Position numbers and translations under genes: made by a program. The notes beneath the pieces are model-generated. The model worked only from the letters and a program-made list of their open reading frames with translations, searched no databases and was not told the DNA's origin. Shown here in pieces: positions 32,381 through 40,629 of a DNA stretch of 46,734 nucleotides (positions are counted from its first letter, which is position 1; every line of letters begins with the position of its first letter). Source of the stretch: an uncultured Collinsella sp. (GTDB taxonomy: Bacteria; Actinomycetota; Coriobacteriia; Coriobacteriales; Coriobacteriaceae); NCBI GenBank assembly GCA_900541035.1, contig UQIN01000019.1, positions 1 to 46,734 on the forward strand, read 5' to 3'.

Positions 32381-33943
32381 TTAGTCAAACTGGGTAACAT
32401 CGATCAGGCGATTGGCCAACGAAAGGTCGCTCTCGATGGGCACGAACTCGTCACCCACGTGCATGAGCTCCTCGTCACCCTTTGCCAGCAGCAAGACAAT
32501 GGTAGGAGCATCGGGGTTGACGTACTCCTCGCGCGCCGCCTTGAACGCCGCATGCACAGCGGCTTCGCGGTCGAGGATGATCTTGTTCGGCGTATCGTCG
32601 GGAACATGCTCGGCAAGCTCGCGACAGACCTTCATCGGGTCCTCGTGAGCTGGATCCTCGTTCGTAAAGATCATCAGGTCGGAATACGGTGCGGCCTCGC
32701 GTGGCAATTGCTCGCGGCGCTCCTGCGCCTTGCCGCCGGCGGCGCCAAACAGCGCAATGACGGGGCTAGCGGGAAACGCGCGCTTGACCGACGAGAAAAG
32801 CGAACGGAACGAAAGCTGGTTGTGCGCGTAGTCGACGACACAAATCACGCGGCCGTCCTTCGACTCCACGACCTCCATGCGGCCCGGCACACGCAGTTTG
32901 GAGAGGCCCTTCTTGATAGCCTCGATACCGATGCCGATCTCGCGCGCAGCGGCGATAGCGACCAGCGCGTTTTCCACGTTAAAGTCGCCCGCGATGCCCA
33001 GCAGGACCTTCTCCCCCGTCTCGGACTCGTCGGCACACAGGCCATGCAAGTTGAACTCGATGCTAAAGCCGACCATGCGTACGTCGCTTGCCCACAGGCT
33101 CGCCTCGGGATGCTCGACCCCAACGGTCACCAAGCGATCGGCCGTCGACGCTGCCTCTAGCACACGGTCAACCTCTTCGGTGCCTAGATTCACCACGGCG
33201 GTCTTTGCCTGGTCAAAGATCCTGAGTTTGCTCTCAAAATAATCCTCAAACGTGGGGTGTTCGATCGGCGAGATGTGGTCGCGGCCGATGTTGAGGAAGC
33301 ACGCCACGTCAAACGGCAGATTCTCGACGCGTTGGTACTTGAGCGCCTGGCTCGAAACCTCCATGACCATGGACTGGCGACCGGACGTGCGGCAGTTGGC
33401 GATATGGCGCCAGACCTCGGGGGCCTCGGGCGTAGTATTGGTGCTCTCGTAGCACTCGATGCCATCGTCGGTACTCACCGAGCCGATCATGCCGCAGGAC
33501 TCGCCCGCCGCTTTGATAATCGACTGGAGCATAAAAGCGGCCGTGGTCTTTCCCTTGGTACCGGTGATACCCACGATCTTGACGTCGTGGTCGGGACGGT
33601 CGTAGACCTCCGGCGGCAACAGGGCCATGGCCGTGCGAACACTATCAACAACCAGCATCGCAGCACCGCTCTCCTGCGCCAGCGGCTCCAGAGACTCGAC
33701 CAGCGACTCCTCGCACACAAATGCGACGGCGCCCGCATCGAGCGCCATGCTCAAAAACGCGGGCTTAAAGGCAGCACCTTTGCAAAAGAATACGTCACCT
33801 GCCGAGACCGCGCGCGAATCAAACGAGCAGCCGGTCACGGCACGCTCGTCAACCTGCTCTGATGAGCGCAGCTCGCCGCACACATCGAGAAGCTTGGCAA
33901 GCGTATCGACCGTGGTCACGGTCGCGGAATCCGAATGGTGCAT
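32381..33943 (-). CDS. murE: UDP-MurNAc-tripeptide synthetase MurE
   Basis: The product is 520 aa, normal length. The N-terminal uridine-binding domain has GCSFDSRAVSAGDVFFC. The ATP loop is GITGTKGKTT (about 124-133). The central domain holds STNTTPEAPEVWRH and MEVSSQALKYQRV. In the C-terminal domain the specificity motif reads NEDPAHEDP. Enzymes that add meso-diaminopimelate have DNPR there, so this one probably adds L-lysine or L-ornithine, as expected for a non-DAP wall. It adds residue 3 of the stem peptide in the cytoplasm. Confidence 0.92.
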   Translation of the reverse strand: MHHSDSATVTTVDTLAKLLDVCGELRSSEQVDERAVTGCSFDSRAVSAGDVFFCKGAAFKPAFLSMALDAGAVAFVCEESLVESLEPLAQESGAAMLVVDSVRTAMALLPPEVYDRPDHDVKIVGITGTKGKTTAAFMLQSIIKAAGESCGMIGSVSTDDGIECYESTNTTPEAPEVWRHIANCRTSGRQSMVMEVSSQALKYQRVENLPFDVACFLNIGRDHISPIEHPTFEDYFESKLRIFDQAKTAVVNLGTEEVDRVLEAASTADRLVTVGVEHPEASLWASDVRMVGFSIEFNLHGLCADESETGEKVLLGIAGDFNVENALVAIAAAREIGIGIEAIKKGLSKLRVPGRMEVVESKDGRVICVVDYAHNQLSFRSLFSSVKRAFPASPVIALFGAAGGKAQERREQLPREAAPYSDLMIFTNEDPAHEDPMKVCRELAEHVPDDTPNKIILDREAAVHAAFKAAREEYVNPDAPTIVLLLAKGDEELMHVGDEFVPIESDLSLANRLIDVTQFD

Positions 33944-33960
33944 CTTTCACCTTTCTCAGC

Positions 33961-33983
33961 CATTTGGCAGGGACGGTTTTATA
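33961..33983 (+). repeat. weak third match to the GGGACGG intergenic motif
   Basis: CATTTGGCAGGGACGGTTTT and the next bases resemble TTTGGGACGGGGCTTTTTTA at 8345 and 28412. It lies upstream of murE on the opposite strand. The similarity is partial. Confidence 0.3.
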
Positions 33984-34003
33984 GTAACTGAAACGCACCC
34001 ACG

Positions 34004-34029
34004 CAAAAACGGCTCCCGGAGGAGCCGTT
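34004..34029 (-). terminator. terminator of asnB
   Basis: AACGGCTCC pairs with GGAGCCGTT on the minus strand, followed by TTTTGCG, 26 bases past the asnB stop. Confidence 0.85.
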
Positions 34030-34054
34030 ACGCGCAGGCGTTCGTAAGCCGAGG

Positions 34055-35935
34055 CTAGGCAGCCTGAACAGCGGGCTGGTCCTCGTCGATAAAGAAGCGC
34101 TTGTACCACACCAGGAACACGAGCGGCGTATAGATCTTGCGCTGGAAATCGCCCTTGCCCGCAAAGTGCAGATCGAGCAGGTGCATGAGCTCATCGGTAT
34201 CGAAGAACTCGCTTGCCCACGGCGCGGTGAAGTACTCCTTGACATAGTCGTACCACTTTTGCTCGCGCAGCCAGTAGACAATCGGCACCGGGAAGCCCAC
34301 CTTGGGACGGGTGGCCCACTCATCGGGCAGCGACTTGTTGGCAGCGTGGCGGAGTACCTGTTTGTTGCCGTTCTCGTTGATGCGGTAGCGGTCGGGAATG
34401 TGCTCGGCGAACTCCATGACTTTGCGGTCCAGGAAGGGCACGCGCAGCTCCAGCGAGTGCGCCATGCACATCTTGTCGGCCTTGAGCAGAATGTCGCCCG
34501 GGAGCCACATGTTCATGTCCAGGTACTGCTTCTTGACCAGCTCGGGCTGACCCTTCACGCGCGCGTAGATGGGAGCGGCAAGCTCGAAGGCGCCGTCGCC
34601 GGTGTTGTACTCGGGCTTGAGCACGCCGTCGACCTCGCGCTCCGGCCATACCAGAGCCTGTCCCAGGAACGACTTCTCGGGGATCTCGGCACCCTTGACC
34701 AGGAAGTTATGTCCCTTGAAGTACGGCATATGCAGCGCCAGGTTACCGAGCGCGCGACGGATGGGCAGCGGCACCATCTTTTTGTACTTGCGCACCGGGA
34801 CCGTGTCCTCGTAGTAGGCGTAGCCGCCAAAGAGCTCGTCGGCACCTTCGCCCGAAAGCACGACGGTGACGTCCTTGCGGGCCATCTCGGCCAAGAACCA
34901 CAGCGGCACGGAAGACAAGTTGGACTGCGGCTCGTCCATGTGATACTGGATGTCCTCGAGCGCACCGAAGAACTCGTCGGCGGTAATCATCTTGCGAACG
35001 TTCTCGACGCCGAGCTTATCGGAAAGCTCCTTGGCGTAGTTGGTCTCGTTGAAGTTCTTGTAGTCAAAGCCCACCGAGAAGGTCTTGTCGGGCATGAGGC
35101 AAGCGGCGATGTAGCTGGAGTCGACGCCACCGGAGAGGAACGACGCGACCTTGACGTCGGCGATGCGATGGGCCTCGACGCTCTCGTGCACGACCTCGTC
35201 CAGCTCGTCGACGTACTCCTCGAACGGCTTCTCGACGGCAGAGTAATCGCAATCCCAGTAGCGCTCGATGTTCATCTTGCCGGTCGGGATATCGACGGTA
35301 AAGTAGTGCGCCGGCGGCAGCTTGTAGACACCCTCGAAGAAGGTCTCCTCGGTTGCCGAATACTGCAGCGTCATGTACGGACGCAGGGCCTTTTTGTTGA
35401 CCGCCTTGTGGAAGTGCGGGTAGTCCAGGAAGCTCTTGATCTCGGAACCAAAGAGCACGCCCGGAGCGCCGTCGCCCGCATCGGCCATGGGATAGTAGTA
35501 AAGCGGCTTGATGCCAAAGATGTCACGGGCGCCAAAAAGCTTGTTCTTCTTTTTGTCCCAGATGACGAAGGCGTACATACCGCGCAGGCGATCGAGGACA
35601 GCCTCGCCCCACTCCTCGTAGCCGTGCAGGAGGCTCTCGGTGTCGGCGCCGCAATGGAACTTGTAGCCCTTGGCTTCGAGCTCGGAACGGAGTTCTTGGA
35701 AGTTGTAGATCTCACCGTTGAAGACAATGACGACGCTGCCGTCCTCATTGGCCATGGGCTGAGCGCCGGCCTCGGTCAGGTCGAGGATCGACAAGCGGCG
35801 GAAGCCGAGGGCAACGCGGCCGTCGATAAACTGACCGCCCATGTCGGGACCGCGATGGACGATGCGGTCCATCATCTTGGTGAGCACCTCGGATTGGTTA
35901 TCCGTCCCACCGACAAAACCGACAAAACCGCACAT
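34055..35935 (-). CDS. asnB: asparagine synthetase (glutamine-hydrolysing)
   Basis: The product is 626 aa. The N-terminal class II glutamine amidotransferase starts MCGFVGFVGG with catalytic Cys2, then RGPDMGGQF, FNGEIYNF and GADTESLLH. The synthetase domain carries the pyrophosphate loop SGGVDSSYIA and LSGEGADELFGGYAYY. It makes asparagine from aspartate, glutamine and ATP; some B-type enzymes amidate other substrates, including cell-wall precursors. Start ATG follows GAGGGGAT. It is a single gene with its own terminator, downstream (opposite strand) of tRNA-Val. Confidence 0.94.
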   Translation of the reverse strand: MCGFVGFVGGTDNQSEVLTKMMDRIVHRGPDMGGQFIDGRVALGFRRLSILDLTEAGAQPMANEDGSVVIVFNGEIYNFQELRSELEAKGYKFHCGADTESLLHGYEEWGEAVLDRLRGMYAFVIWDKKKNKLFGARDIFGIKPLYYYPMADAGDGAPGVLFGSEIKSFLDYPHFHKAVNKKALRPYMTLQYSATEETFFEGVYKLPPAHYFTVDIPTGKMNIERYWDCDYSAVEKPFEEYVDELDEVVHESVEAHRIADVKVASFLSGGVDSSYIAACLMPDKTFSVGFDYKNFNETNYAKELSDKLGVENVRKMITADEFFGALEDIQYHMDEPQSNLSSVPLWFLAEMARKDVTVVLSGEGADELFGGYAYYEDTVPVRKYKKMVPLPIRRALGNLALHMPYFKGHNFLVKGAEIPEKSFLGQALVWPEREVDGVLKPEYNTGDGAFELAAPIYARVKGQPELVKKQYLDMNMWLPGDILLKADKMCMAHSLELRVPFLDRKVMEFAEHIPDRYRINENGNKQVLRHAANKSLPDEWATRPKVGFPVPIVYWLREQKWYDYVKEYFTAPWASEFFDTDELMHLLDLHFAGKGDFQRKIYTPLVFLVWYKRFFIDEDQPAVQAA

Positions 35936-36103
35936 ATACTATCCCCTCTGCTGTTGCTGGGCATCAAATCGAATCAGTAGCTTTTGAGTATACCCGAGGG
36001 CGTAAAGAGGGGCGGAATGTTCAGGCAATCTCAACTGAATCAGCTCCGCTGCGACACGTGCCAGTTACCTTTAATGGATATGAGATGAATGAGGCGATTG
36101 TTT

Positions 36104-36112
36104 TGCTATACT
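36104..36112 (+). promoter_or_regulatory. extended -10 promoter of tRNA-Val
   Basis: TTGCTATACT has TG one base before TATACT (36107-36112), 10 bases upstream of the tRNA. No good -35 hexamer is visible 17 bases earlier. Confidence 0.6.
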
Positions 36113-36122
36113 CTCTCCGCAC

Positions 36123-36198
36123 GGGCGATTGGCGCAACGGTTAGCGCAGGTGCTTTACACGCACAAGGCTGGGGGTTCGAATCCCTCATCGCCCACCA
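36123..36198 (+). tRNA. tRNA-Val (TAC)
   Basis: The plus strand shows acceptor GGGCGAT/ATCGCCC, D arm AACGGTTA, an anticodon arm with loop TTTACAC (anticodon TAC), T loop TTCGAAT, discriminator A and encoded CCA (36196-36198). The outermost anticodon-stem pair is G-A, a tolerated mismatch. Its 3' end is repeated 184 bases downstream. Confidence 0.93.
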
Positions 36199-36207
36199 CT
36201 GAATTGG

Positions 36208-36238
36208 AAACGGTCCTCGCAAGGGGACCGTTTTGTTT
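36208..36238 (+). terminator. terminator of tRNA-Val
   Basis: AAACGGTCC pairs with GGACCGTTT, followed by TGTTTG, 10 bases after the CCA. Confidence 0.85.
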
Positions 36239-36392
36239 GCGCCCATTTCATGGGATTCGAACCCGCCAGGGTGCGGAGCTGAGGAAACGCGAAGCGTTTT
36301 CCAGCGCAGCACGCGAGGGCCGCAGGCCCGAAGCGGAAGCGGGCGGCGCCAGCCGCACGCGGACATCCCTCATCGCCCACCACTGATTTGAT

Positions 36393-36423
36393 AGGCTCCC
36401 AGCAATGGGAGCCTTTCTTTTTT
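36393..36423 (+). terminator. second terminator behind the duplicated tRNA end
   Basis: AGGCTCCC pairs with GGGAGCCT and is followed by TTCTTTTTT. It is stronger than the first and sits at the matching place in the second repeat unit. Confidence 0.85.
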
Positions 36424-36476
36424 GGGCCCATCGCAGAGGGATTCGAACCCCACAGCTCACTCGTTTCAAGGGCAGT

Positions 36477-36693
36477 GGTCAAAAAATGCCAAATATGAGT
36501 ACTGCTACCTCTTTTGTAACAGCATTTTCGAGGTCCCAAAGGGCAAATCTGACATCAAAGCAACGGCTAACGGTCCAGATGAGCATGTTTTCTGACAGCA
36601 AAACTGGACATATGGGGGTCCAATTCGTCAAATTGTGTCTAATTTATATGCTACAGAATTAGTGCCCGTACTCATATTTGGCATTTTTTGACC
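36477..36693. mobile_element. 217-bp MITE-like element with 26-bp perfect terminal inverted repeats
   Basis: The ends 36477-36502 and 36668-36693 are exact reverse complements, reading GGTCAAAAAATGCCAAATAT inward. The interior is much more AT-rich than the flanking DNA and has no convincing gene. No target-site duplication is clear. Size and structure fit a non-autonomous element moved by a transposase encoded elsewhere. Confidence 0.65.
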
Positions 36694-36811
36694 AGAGGGA
36701 CTTTTGACCATCGCAAATCAGCAACAAAACGGGCTCCGGATCGCCAAATCATGCCGCATATGACACACCCAGCAGTCCGGAACCCGATCCAAATTGAGTT
36801 ATTACGCTGCG

Positions 36812-38095
36812 TTAGCCCAAGACACCCGACAGGATCTCGATCAGACTGTCCACGTCGGCTTCCTCGCAGACGAGCGGCGGCAAGAAACGCAGCGTATGAG
36901 CACCCGTAGCGTTAATCACGGCACCGGCGGCCAGCGCGCGGGCAACAATATCATGTGCGTCACCCGCGGCATCATCCAAATCACAGCCGAGCATCAGGCC
37001 ACGGCCACGCACCTCTACCACATGCGGAAGCTTAGCCAGCGCCTGCTCCATATAGGCACCCACCTTGGCAGCATGCTCGGCATAATCGCCGCGCACAAGC
37101 GCGGAGAGCGTCGCGGCACACGCCGCGATGGCCAAGCAGCTACCGCCAAAGGTCGAGCCGTGGTCGCCCGGCTTAAACACGTCGGCAATCTCCTTCTTTG
37201 CCACGACGGCACCCATGGGCACGCCATCAGCAATGCCCTTGGCAAGGCTCATGATGTCGGGCTCCACGCCATAGGTCTGGAACGCAAATGGCTTGCCGGA
37301 GCGGAAGATGCCGCACTGGACCTCGTCGGCGATAAGCACGGCGCCCACTTCGTGTGCCAGGTCGCGCGCTGCCGCCATAAACTCCTCGGTCATAGGGTGC
37401 ACGCCACTCTCACCCTGGATCGGTTCGAGCATTACAGCGCATATTTCACTGCCCAGCTGCTTAAAGATCGCACGCAGTTCATCGACATCGTTGGGCGTGC
37501 AGGCCACAAAGCCACCCGGCAGCGGGCGGAAGCTGTCCTGCAGCCAATCCTGCATGGTGGCGGCAATGGTCTCGAGCGTACGGCCGTGGAAGCCGCCGCG
37601 CATGCACACGATGGTGTTGCCGCCATTACCGGCACGCTTGGCGTACAGGCGCGCGAGCTTCATCGAGCCCTCGTTGGCCTCGGCGCCGGAATTGGCAAAG
37701 AACGTCTCCCACACCTGCTCGCCCGCAGCCGGGGCACCAAGAGCAGCTGCCGTGGTCTCATCGCCGGCGGCAATGGCATCGGCAAGCACGCGCGCACCAT
37801 CTACGTCGTCGTTAGCAAGCTTGGACAGCAGCGCCGCGACCTGTCCGCGCTGCTCGATGTAAAAGTAATTGGAGACATGCATGAGCTTTTTGGTCTGCGC
37901 CTCGAGCGCTGAGAGCACAGCAGGGTCGCCATGACCTAGGCTGCACACGCCGATGCCGGCAAGAAAGTCGAGGTACTCACGGCCATCGTCGCCGGTGAGC
38001 TTCATGCCGTGACCCTCGACAAACTCGACCGGAGAGCGGCCAAAGGTATGCATAACGTAATGGGATTCAAGCGATTGCTGAGCTGCAAGTGACAT
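36812..38095 (-). CDS. argD: acetylornithine aminotransferase
   Basis: The product is 427 aa, a class III PLP-dependent aminotransferase. FFANSGAEANEGSMKLAR binds the PLP phosphate, FHGRTLETIAAT follows, ADEVQCGIFRSG supplies the PLP-pyridine Asp, and SLAKGIADGVPMG contains the Schiff-base lysine. GSTFGGSCLA completes the pocket. It forms N-acetylornithine from the semialdehyde made by ArgC. An extra stretch of about 20 residues (DAIAAGDETTAAALGAPA) before FFANSG is unusual. It is the last gene of argC-argJ-argB-argD. Confidence 0.94.
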   Translation of the reverse strand: MSLAAQQSLESHYVMHTFGRSPVEFVEGHGMKLTGDDGREYLDFLAGIGVCSLGHGDPAVLSALEAQTKKLMHVSNYFYIEQRGQVAALLSKLANDDVDGARVLADAIAAGDETTAAALGAPAAGEQVWETFFANSGAEANEGSMKLARLYAKRAGNGGNTIVCMRGGFHGRTLETIAATMQDWLQDSFRPLPGGFVACTPNDVDELRAIFKQLGSEICAVMLEPIQGESGVHPMTEEFMAAARDLAHEVGAVLIADEVQCGIFRSGKPFAFQTYGVEPDIMSLAKGIADGVPMGAVVAKKEIADVFKPGDHGSTFGGSCLAIAACAATLSALVRGDYAEHAAKVGAYMEQALAKLPHVVEVRGRGLMLGCDLDDAAGDAHDIVARALAAGAVINATGAHTLRFLPPLVCEEADVDSLIEILSGVLG

Positions 38096-38164
38096 GGGAT
38101 GCCTTTCGTTGGGCGCCAGCCGGCGCGGGGCTATGGGTGCAGGAATGGGGCGGCTGCGGGTCAG

Positions 38165-39145
38165 CTAGACCGTCTGAAGTTTCTCGACCTCGTCAAGGTT
38201 TTCGGTCAGACGCGCAGCAAACGTCGAAAGCGGATGCGGATGCGTATCGAACTCGTAAGCCGTCTCGGTGGAATGGATCACGGTGCCGACGCCGGCATCG
38301 GTCAGCAGCTCCAGGAGCAGCGAATGCGGCGTAGTACCGTTAATGATGTGGGCACGAAATACGCCGCCGGTAAGCGCATCGACGGCCGCACGCAGCTTGG
38401 GAATCATGCCCTTATCGACCTCGCCGCCGTAGAGCATTTCGTTAACCTCGTCGAGCGTTAGGTTGGAGATAAGCGAGTCCTTGTCGCTAAAGTCCTTGTA
38501 CAGGCCATCGACATCGGTCAAAAAGATCGCCTTATGCGCGTGGAGCGCCGCGGCAACGGCACCGGCGGCGGTGTCGGCGTTGATGTTGAAGAAACCGCCG
38601 TCCTCCCCCGCCGCGACGGTAGCGATGACGGGGATGTACTCGCTATCGAGTAAGCGCTCGATATAGTCGGTGTTGACGTGCATCACTTTGCCCACGCGAC
38701 CGAGCTCGGGGTCGAGCGGCTCGGCGATGAGCGTGCCGGCATCGCTGCCCGACACGCCCACGGCCAGGTTGCCGTGGTGGTTGATGGCAGCAACCAGCTC
38801 CTGGTTAACCTTGCCGCCCAGCACCTCGCGCACGATATCCATAGTCGCCGGCGTGGTCACGCGCTGGCCGTTCTTAAACTCGACGGGAATATCGTAATGG
38901 CTCAGCGCCTCGTTGATAGCCTTGCCGCCGCCGTGCACGATGACGGGGCGCATACCGATGATCTTGAGCAAAACGATGTCGCTCATCACGTCGCGGCGCA
39001 GCTGCTCATCAACCATGGCGGCTCCGCCATATTTGATAACAACCGTCTTGCCGGTCAGGTTCTTAATCCACGGCAGCGCTTCGAACAGCAGCTGCGCGGT
39101 TGCTTCGTTGGATTCGCTCGAACGACAATCGCGTGCGAATTTCAT
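38165..39145 (-). CDS. argB: N-acetylglutamate kinase
   Basis: The product is 326 aa, starting at ATG 39145 behind GAGGCAG. VVIKYGGAAM is the phosphate-binding lysine loop. VIVHGGGKAINE and the later NINADTAAGAVAAAL and FLTDVDGLY segments bind acetylglutamate and ATP. KLRAAVDAL and THSTET-like VIHSTETAYEF close the domain. The N-terminal helix ahead of the kinase is the kind found in arginine-inhibited, hexameric enzymes, so feedback control by arginine is likely. It is between argJ and argD. Confidence 0.95.
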   Translation of the reverse strand: MKFARDCRSSESNEATAQLLFEALPWIKNLTGKTVVIKYGGAAMVDEQLRRDVMSDIVLLKIIGMRPVIVHGGGKAINEALSHYDIPVEFKNGQRVTTPATMDIVREVLGGKVNQELVAAINHHGNLAVGVSGSDAGTLIAEPLDPELGRVGKVMHVNTDYIERLLDSEYIPVIATVAAGEDGGFFNINADTAAGAVAAALHAHKAIFLTDVDGLYKDFSDKDSLISNLTLDEVNEMLYGGEVDKGMIPKLRAAVDALTGGVFRAHIINGTTPHSLLLELLTDAGVGTVIHSTETAYEFDTHPHPLSTFAARLTENLDEVEKLQTV

Positions 39146-39226
39146 AATCTGCCTCGTCTTTCGTATCGTTATCGCGCCGTACTCCGCCGTCCGCAATCGC
39201 GGCAAGATGCGCAGCATGCCTGGAAT

Positions 39227-40495
39227 CTAGGAACGGTAGTCGCCGTTGATGGAGATGTATTCATGCGTGAGGTCGCAGGTCCACACAGTCGTTGCCGCGT
39301 CGCCTGCGCCCAGGTCGGCCGAGATCACGATCTCGGGCGCCTCGAAACGTCGTAGAGCCTCGTCCTCGTCAAAGGGAACAGTCAGACCGTCGCGACAGAC
39401 AGGCATGCCCATCATGTCGATGGAAACGTCTTCCTGATTAAACTTCACGCCGCACTTGCCAAGCGCCATAGCAACACGGCCCCAGTTGCAGTCGTGGCCG
39501 GCGATGCAGGTCTTAACGAGCGGCGAGTTGGCGACGGCACGGGCGGCGATATCAGCTTCCTCGTCGTTGGCGGCTCCGGTAACGTTGACCGTAACAAGCT
39601 TGGATGCGCCCTCACCATCGGCGGCGATATTGCGCGCCAGGCTCTCGCACACCTCGTGCACGGCAAATGCCAACTCGTCAAAGGCATCGGAGCCCTCGAC
39701 GATAGGCTCGGCATCTGCGGCAGCGGCGCCGGAGGCAAGCATGATGCAGGTGTCGTTGGTCGAGGTGTCGGAATCGACCGTTACCTTGTTAAAGGTCTGC
39801 TTGACGGTCGAGAGCAGCAGGGCATGAAGTGCCGCAGGCTCGACGGGGGCATCGGTGGTGATAACTGCGATCATGGTGGCCATATTGGGCATGATCATGC
39901 CCGAGCCCTTGCACATGCCGCCTACCGTATAGACATTGCCCGCATGACCCGCAGCCTCACTGACGTAGGACACGGCGTACTCCTTGGAGTGCGTGTCGGT
40001 CGTCATGATGGCGCGAGCGGCATCGGCGCCACCGTGGGTGGAGAGCGCCTCGTAGGCAGCAGGAATGGCTGTCTCAAACGTGTCGATCGGCAGAATCTGG
40101 CCAATCACACCCGTGGAGGCAACCAGGATCTGCTGGGGTTCGCAGCCGATAACCTGCGATGCGATGTTGCAGGTCTCGCGCGCGCAGGCAAGGCCGGTCT
40201 CGCCCGTGGCGGCGTTCGCGTTGCCGGAGTTGATTGAAACACCGGCGATGATACCGTAGCCCTTGTCCGCACCGCCCAGGTTGGCACGGCTCACCTGCAC
40301 GGGCGCCGCGCAAAAGCGGTTGGTCGTAAACACGCCGGCGCCGGGACAGGGTTTATCGGGCATGACGAGCGCATAGTCTAAGCGCTCGGGATTCTTCCGG
40401 AATCCCGCATGGATGCCTGCGGCCTTAAAGCCGGCCGCTGCCGTAACGCCACCCTCGACGGCGCGAATCTTGATATCAATCAGGTCGGTATTCAT
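39227..40495 (-). CDS. argJ: glutamate N-acetyltransferase / amino-acid acetyltransferase
   Basis: The product is 422 aa, a self-cleaving Ntn-fold enzyme. The cleavage site lies in KGSGMIMPNMATMIAVITTD, with the Thr of ATM as nucleophile after autoproteolysis. AGVSINSGNANAATG is the oxyanion-forming region and VDSDTSTNDTC the substrate site. It transfers acetyl from acetylornithine to glutamate, recycling the acetyl group, so no argE is needed. The C-terminal INGDYRS is typical. It lies between argC and argB. Confidence 0.95.
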   Translation of the reverse strand: MNTDLIDIKIRAVEGGVTAAAGFKAAGIHAGFRKNPERLDYALVMPDKPCPGAGVFTTNRFCAAPVQVSRANLGGADKGYGIIAGVSINSGNANAATGETGLACARETCNIASQVIGCEPQQILVASTGVIGQILPIDTFETAIPAAYEALSTHGGADAARAIMTTDTHSKEYAVSYVSEAAGHAGNVYTVGGMCKGSGMIMPNMATMIAVITTDAPVEPAALHALLLSTVKQTFNKVTVDSDTSTNDTCIMLASGAAAADAEPIVEGSDAFDELAFAVHEVCESLARNIAADGEGASKLVTVNVTGAANDEEADIAARAVANSPLVKTCIAGHDCNWGRVAMALGKCGVKFNQEDVSIDMMGMPVCRDGLTVPFDEDEALRRFEAPEIVISADLGAGDAATTVWTCDLTHEYISINGDYRS

Positions 40496-40629
40496 CGTCT
40501 TTATGACTCCTTATGTCAAACAAAAAACGGACATCGGTTGGTGCGCCATGCCAGTCGCAATCATGAGACCAGCTTAAAAGTGGCGCCCCACTCGATGCCC
40601 GACTACCAAATCGTTAACAATCGAATGTG

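Larger units (their letters stand above)
36181..36450 (+). repeat. decayed tandem duplication of the tRNA-Val 3' segment
   Basis: ATCCCTCATCGCCCACCACT GA occurs at 36181-36202 and again at 36365-36386, followed each time by a T-rich base pair change and TTG. After each copy comes a terminator, then a GCCCAT-type stretch, then GGGATTCGAACCC (36252-36264 and 36438-36450), which is the reverse complement of a tRNA T arm. The period is 184-186 bases. Between them is a very GC-rich, hairpin-dense stretch. This fills most of the 613-base gap before argD, along with the MITE-like element; 36694-36811 shows nothing recognisable. Confidence 0.75.

Noticed and set aside
34166..35980. A 604-codon open frame opposite asnB
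   Set aside because: It is antisense to a complete asparagine synthetase with all motifs; no ribosome site or family resemblance.
36129..36386. Small protein genes overlapping tRNA-Val and its duplication
   Set aside because: The frames run through the tRNA and GC-rich hairpins and give tRNA-derived peptides of the kind often mis-annotated.
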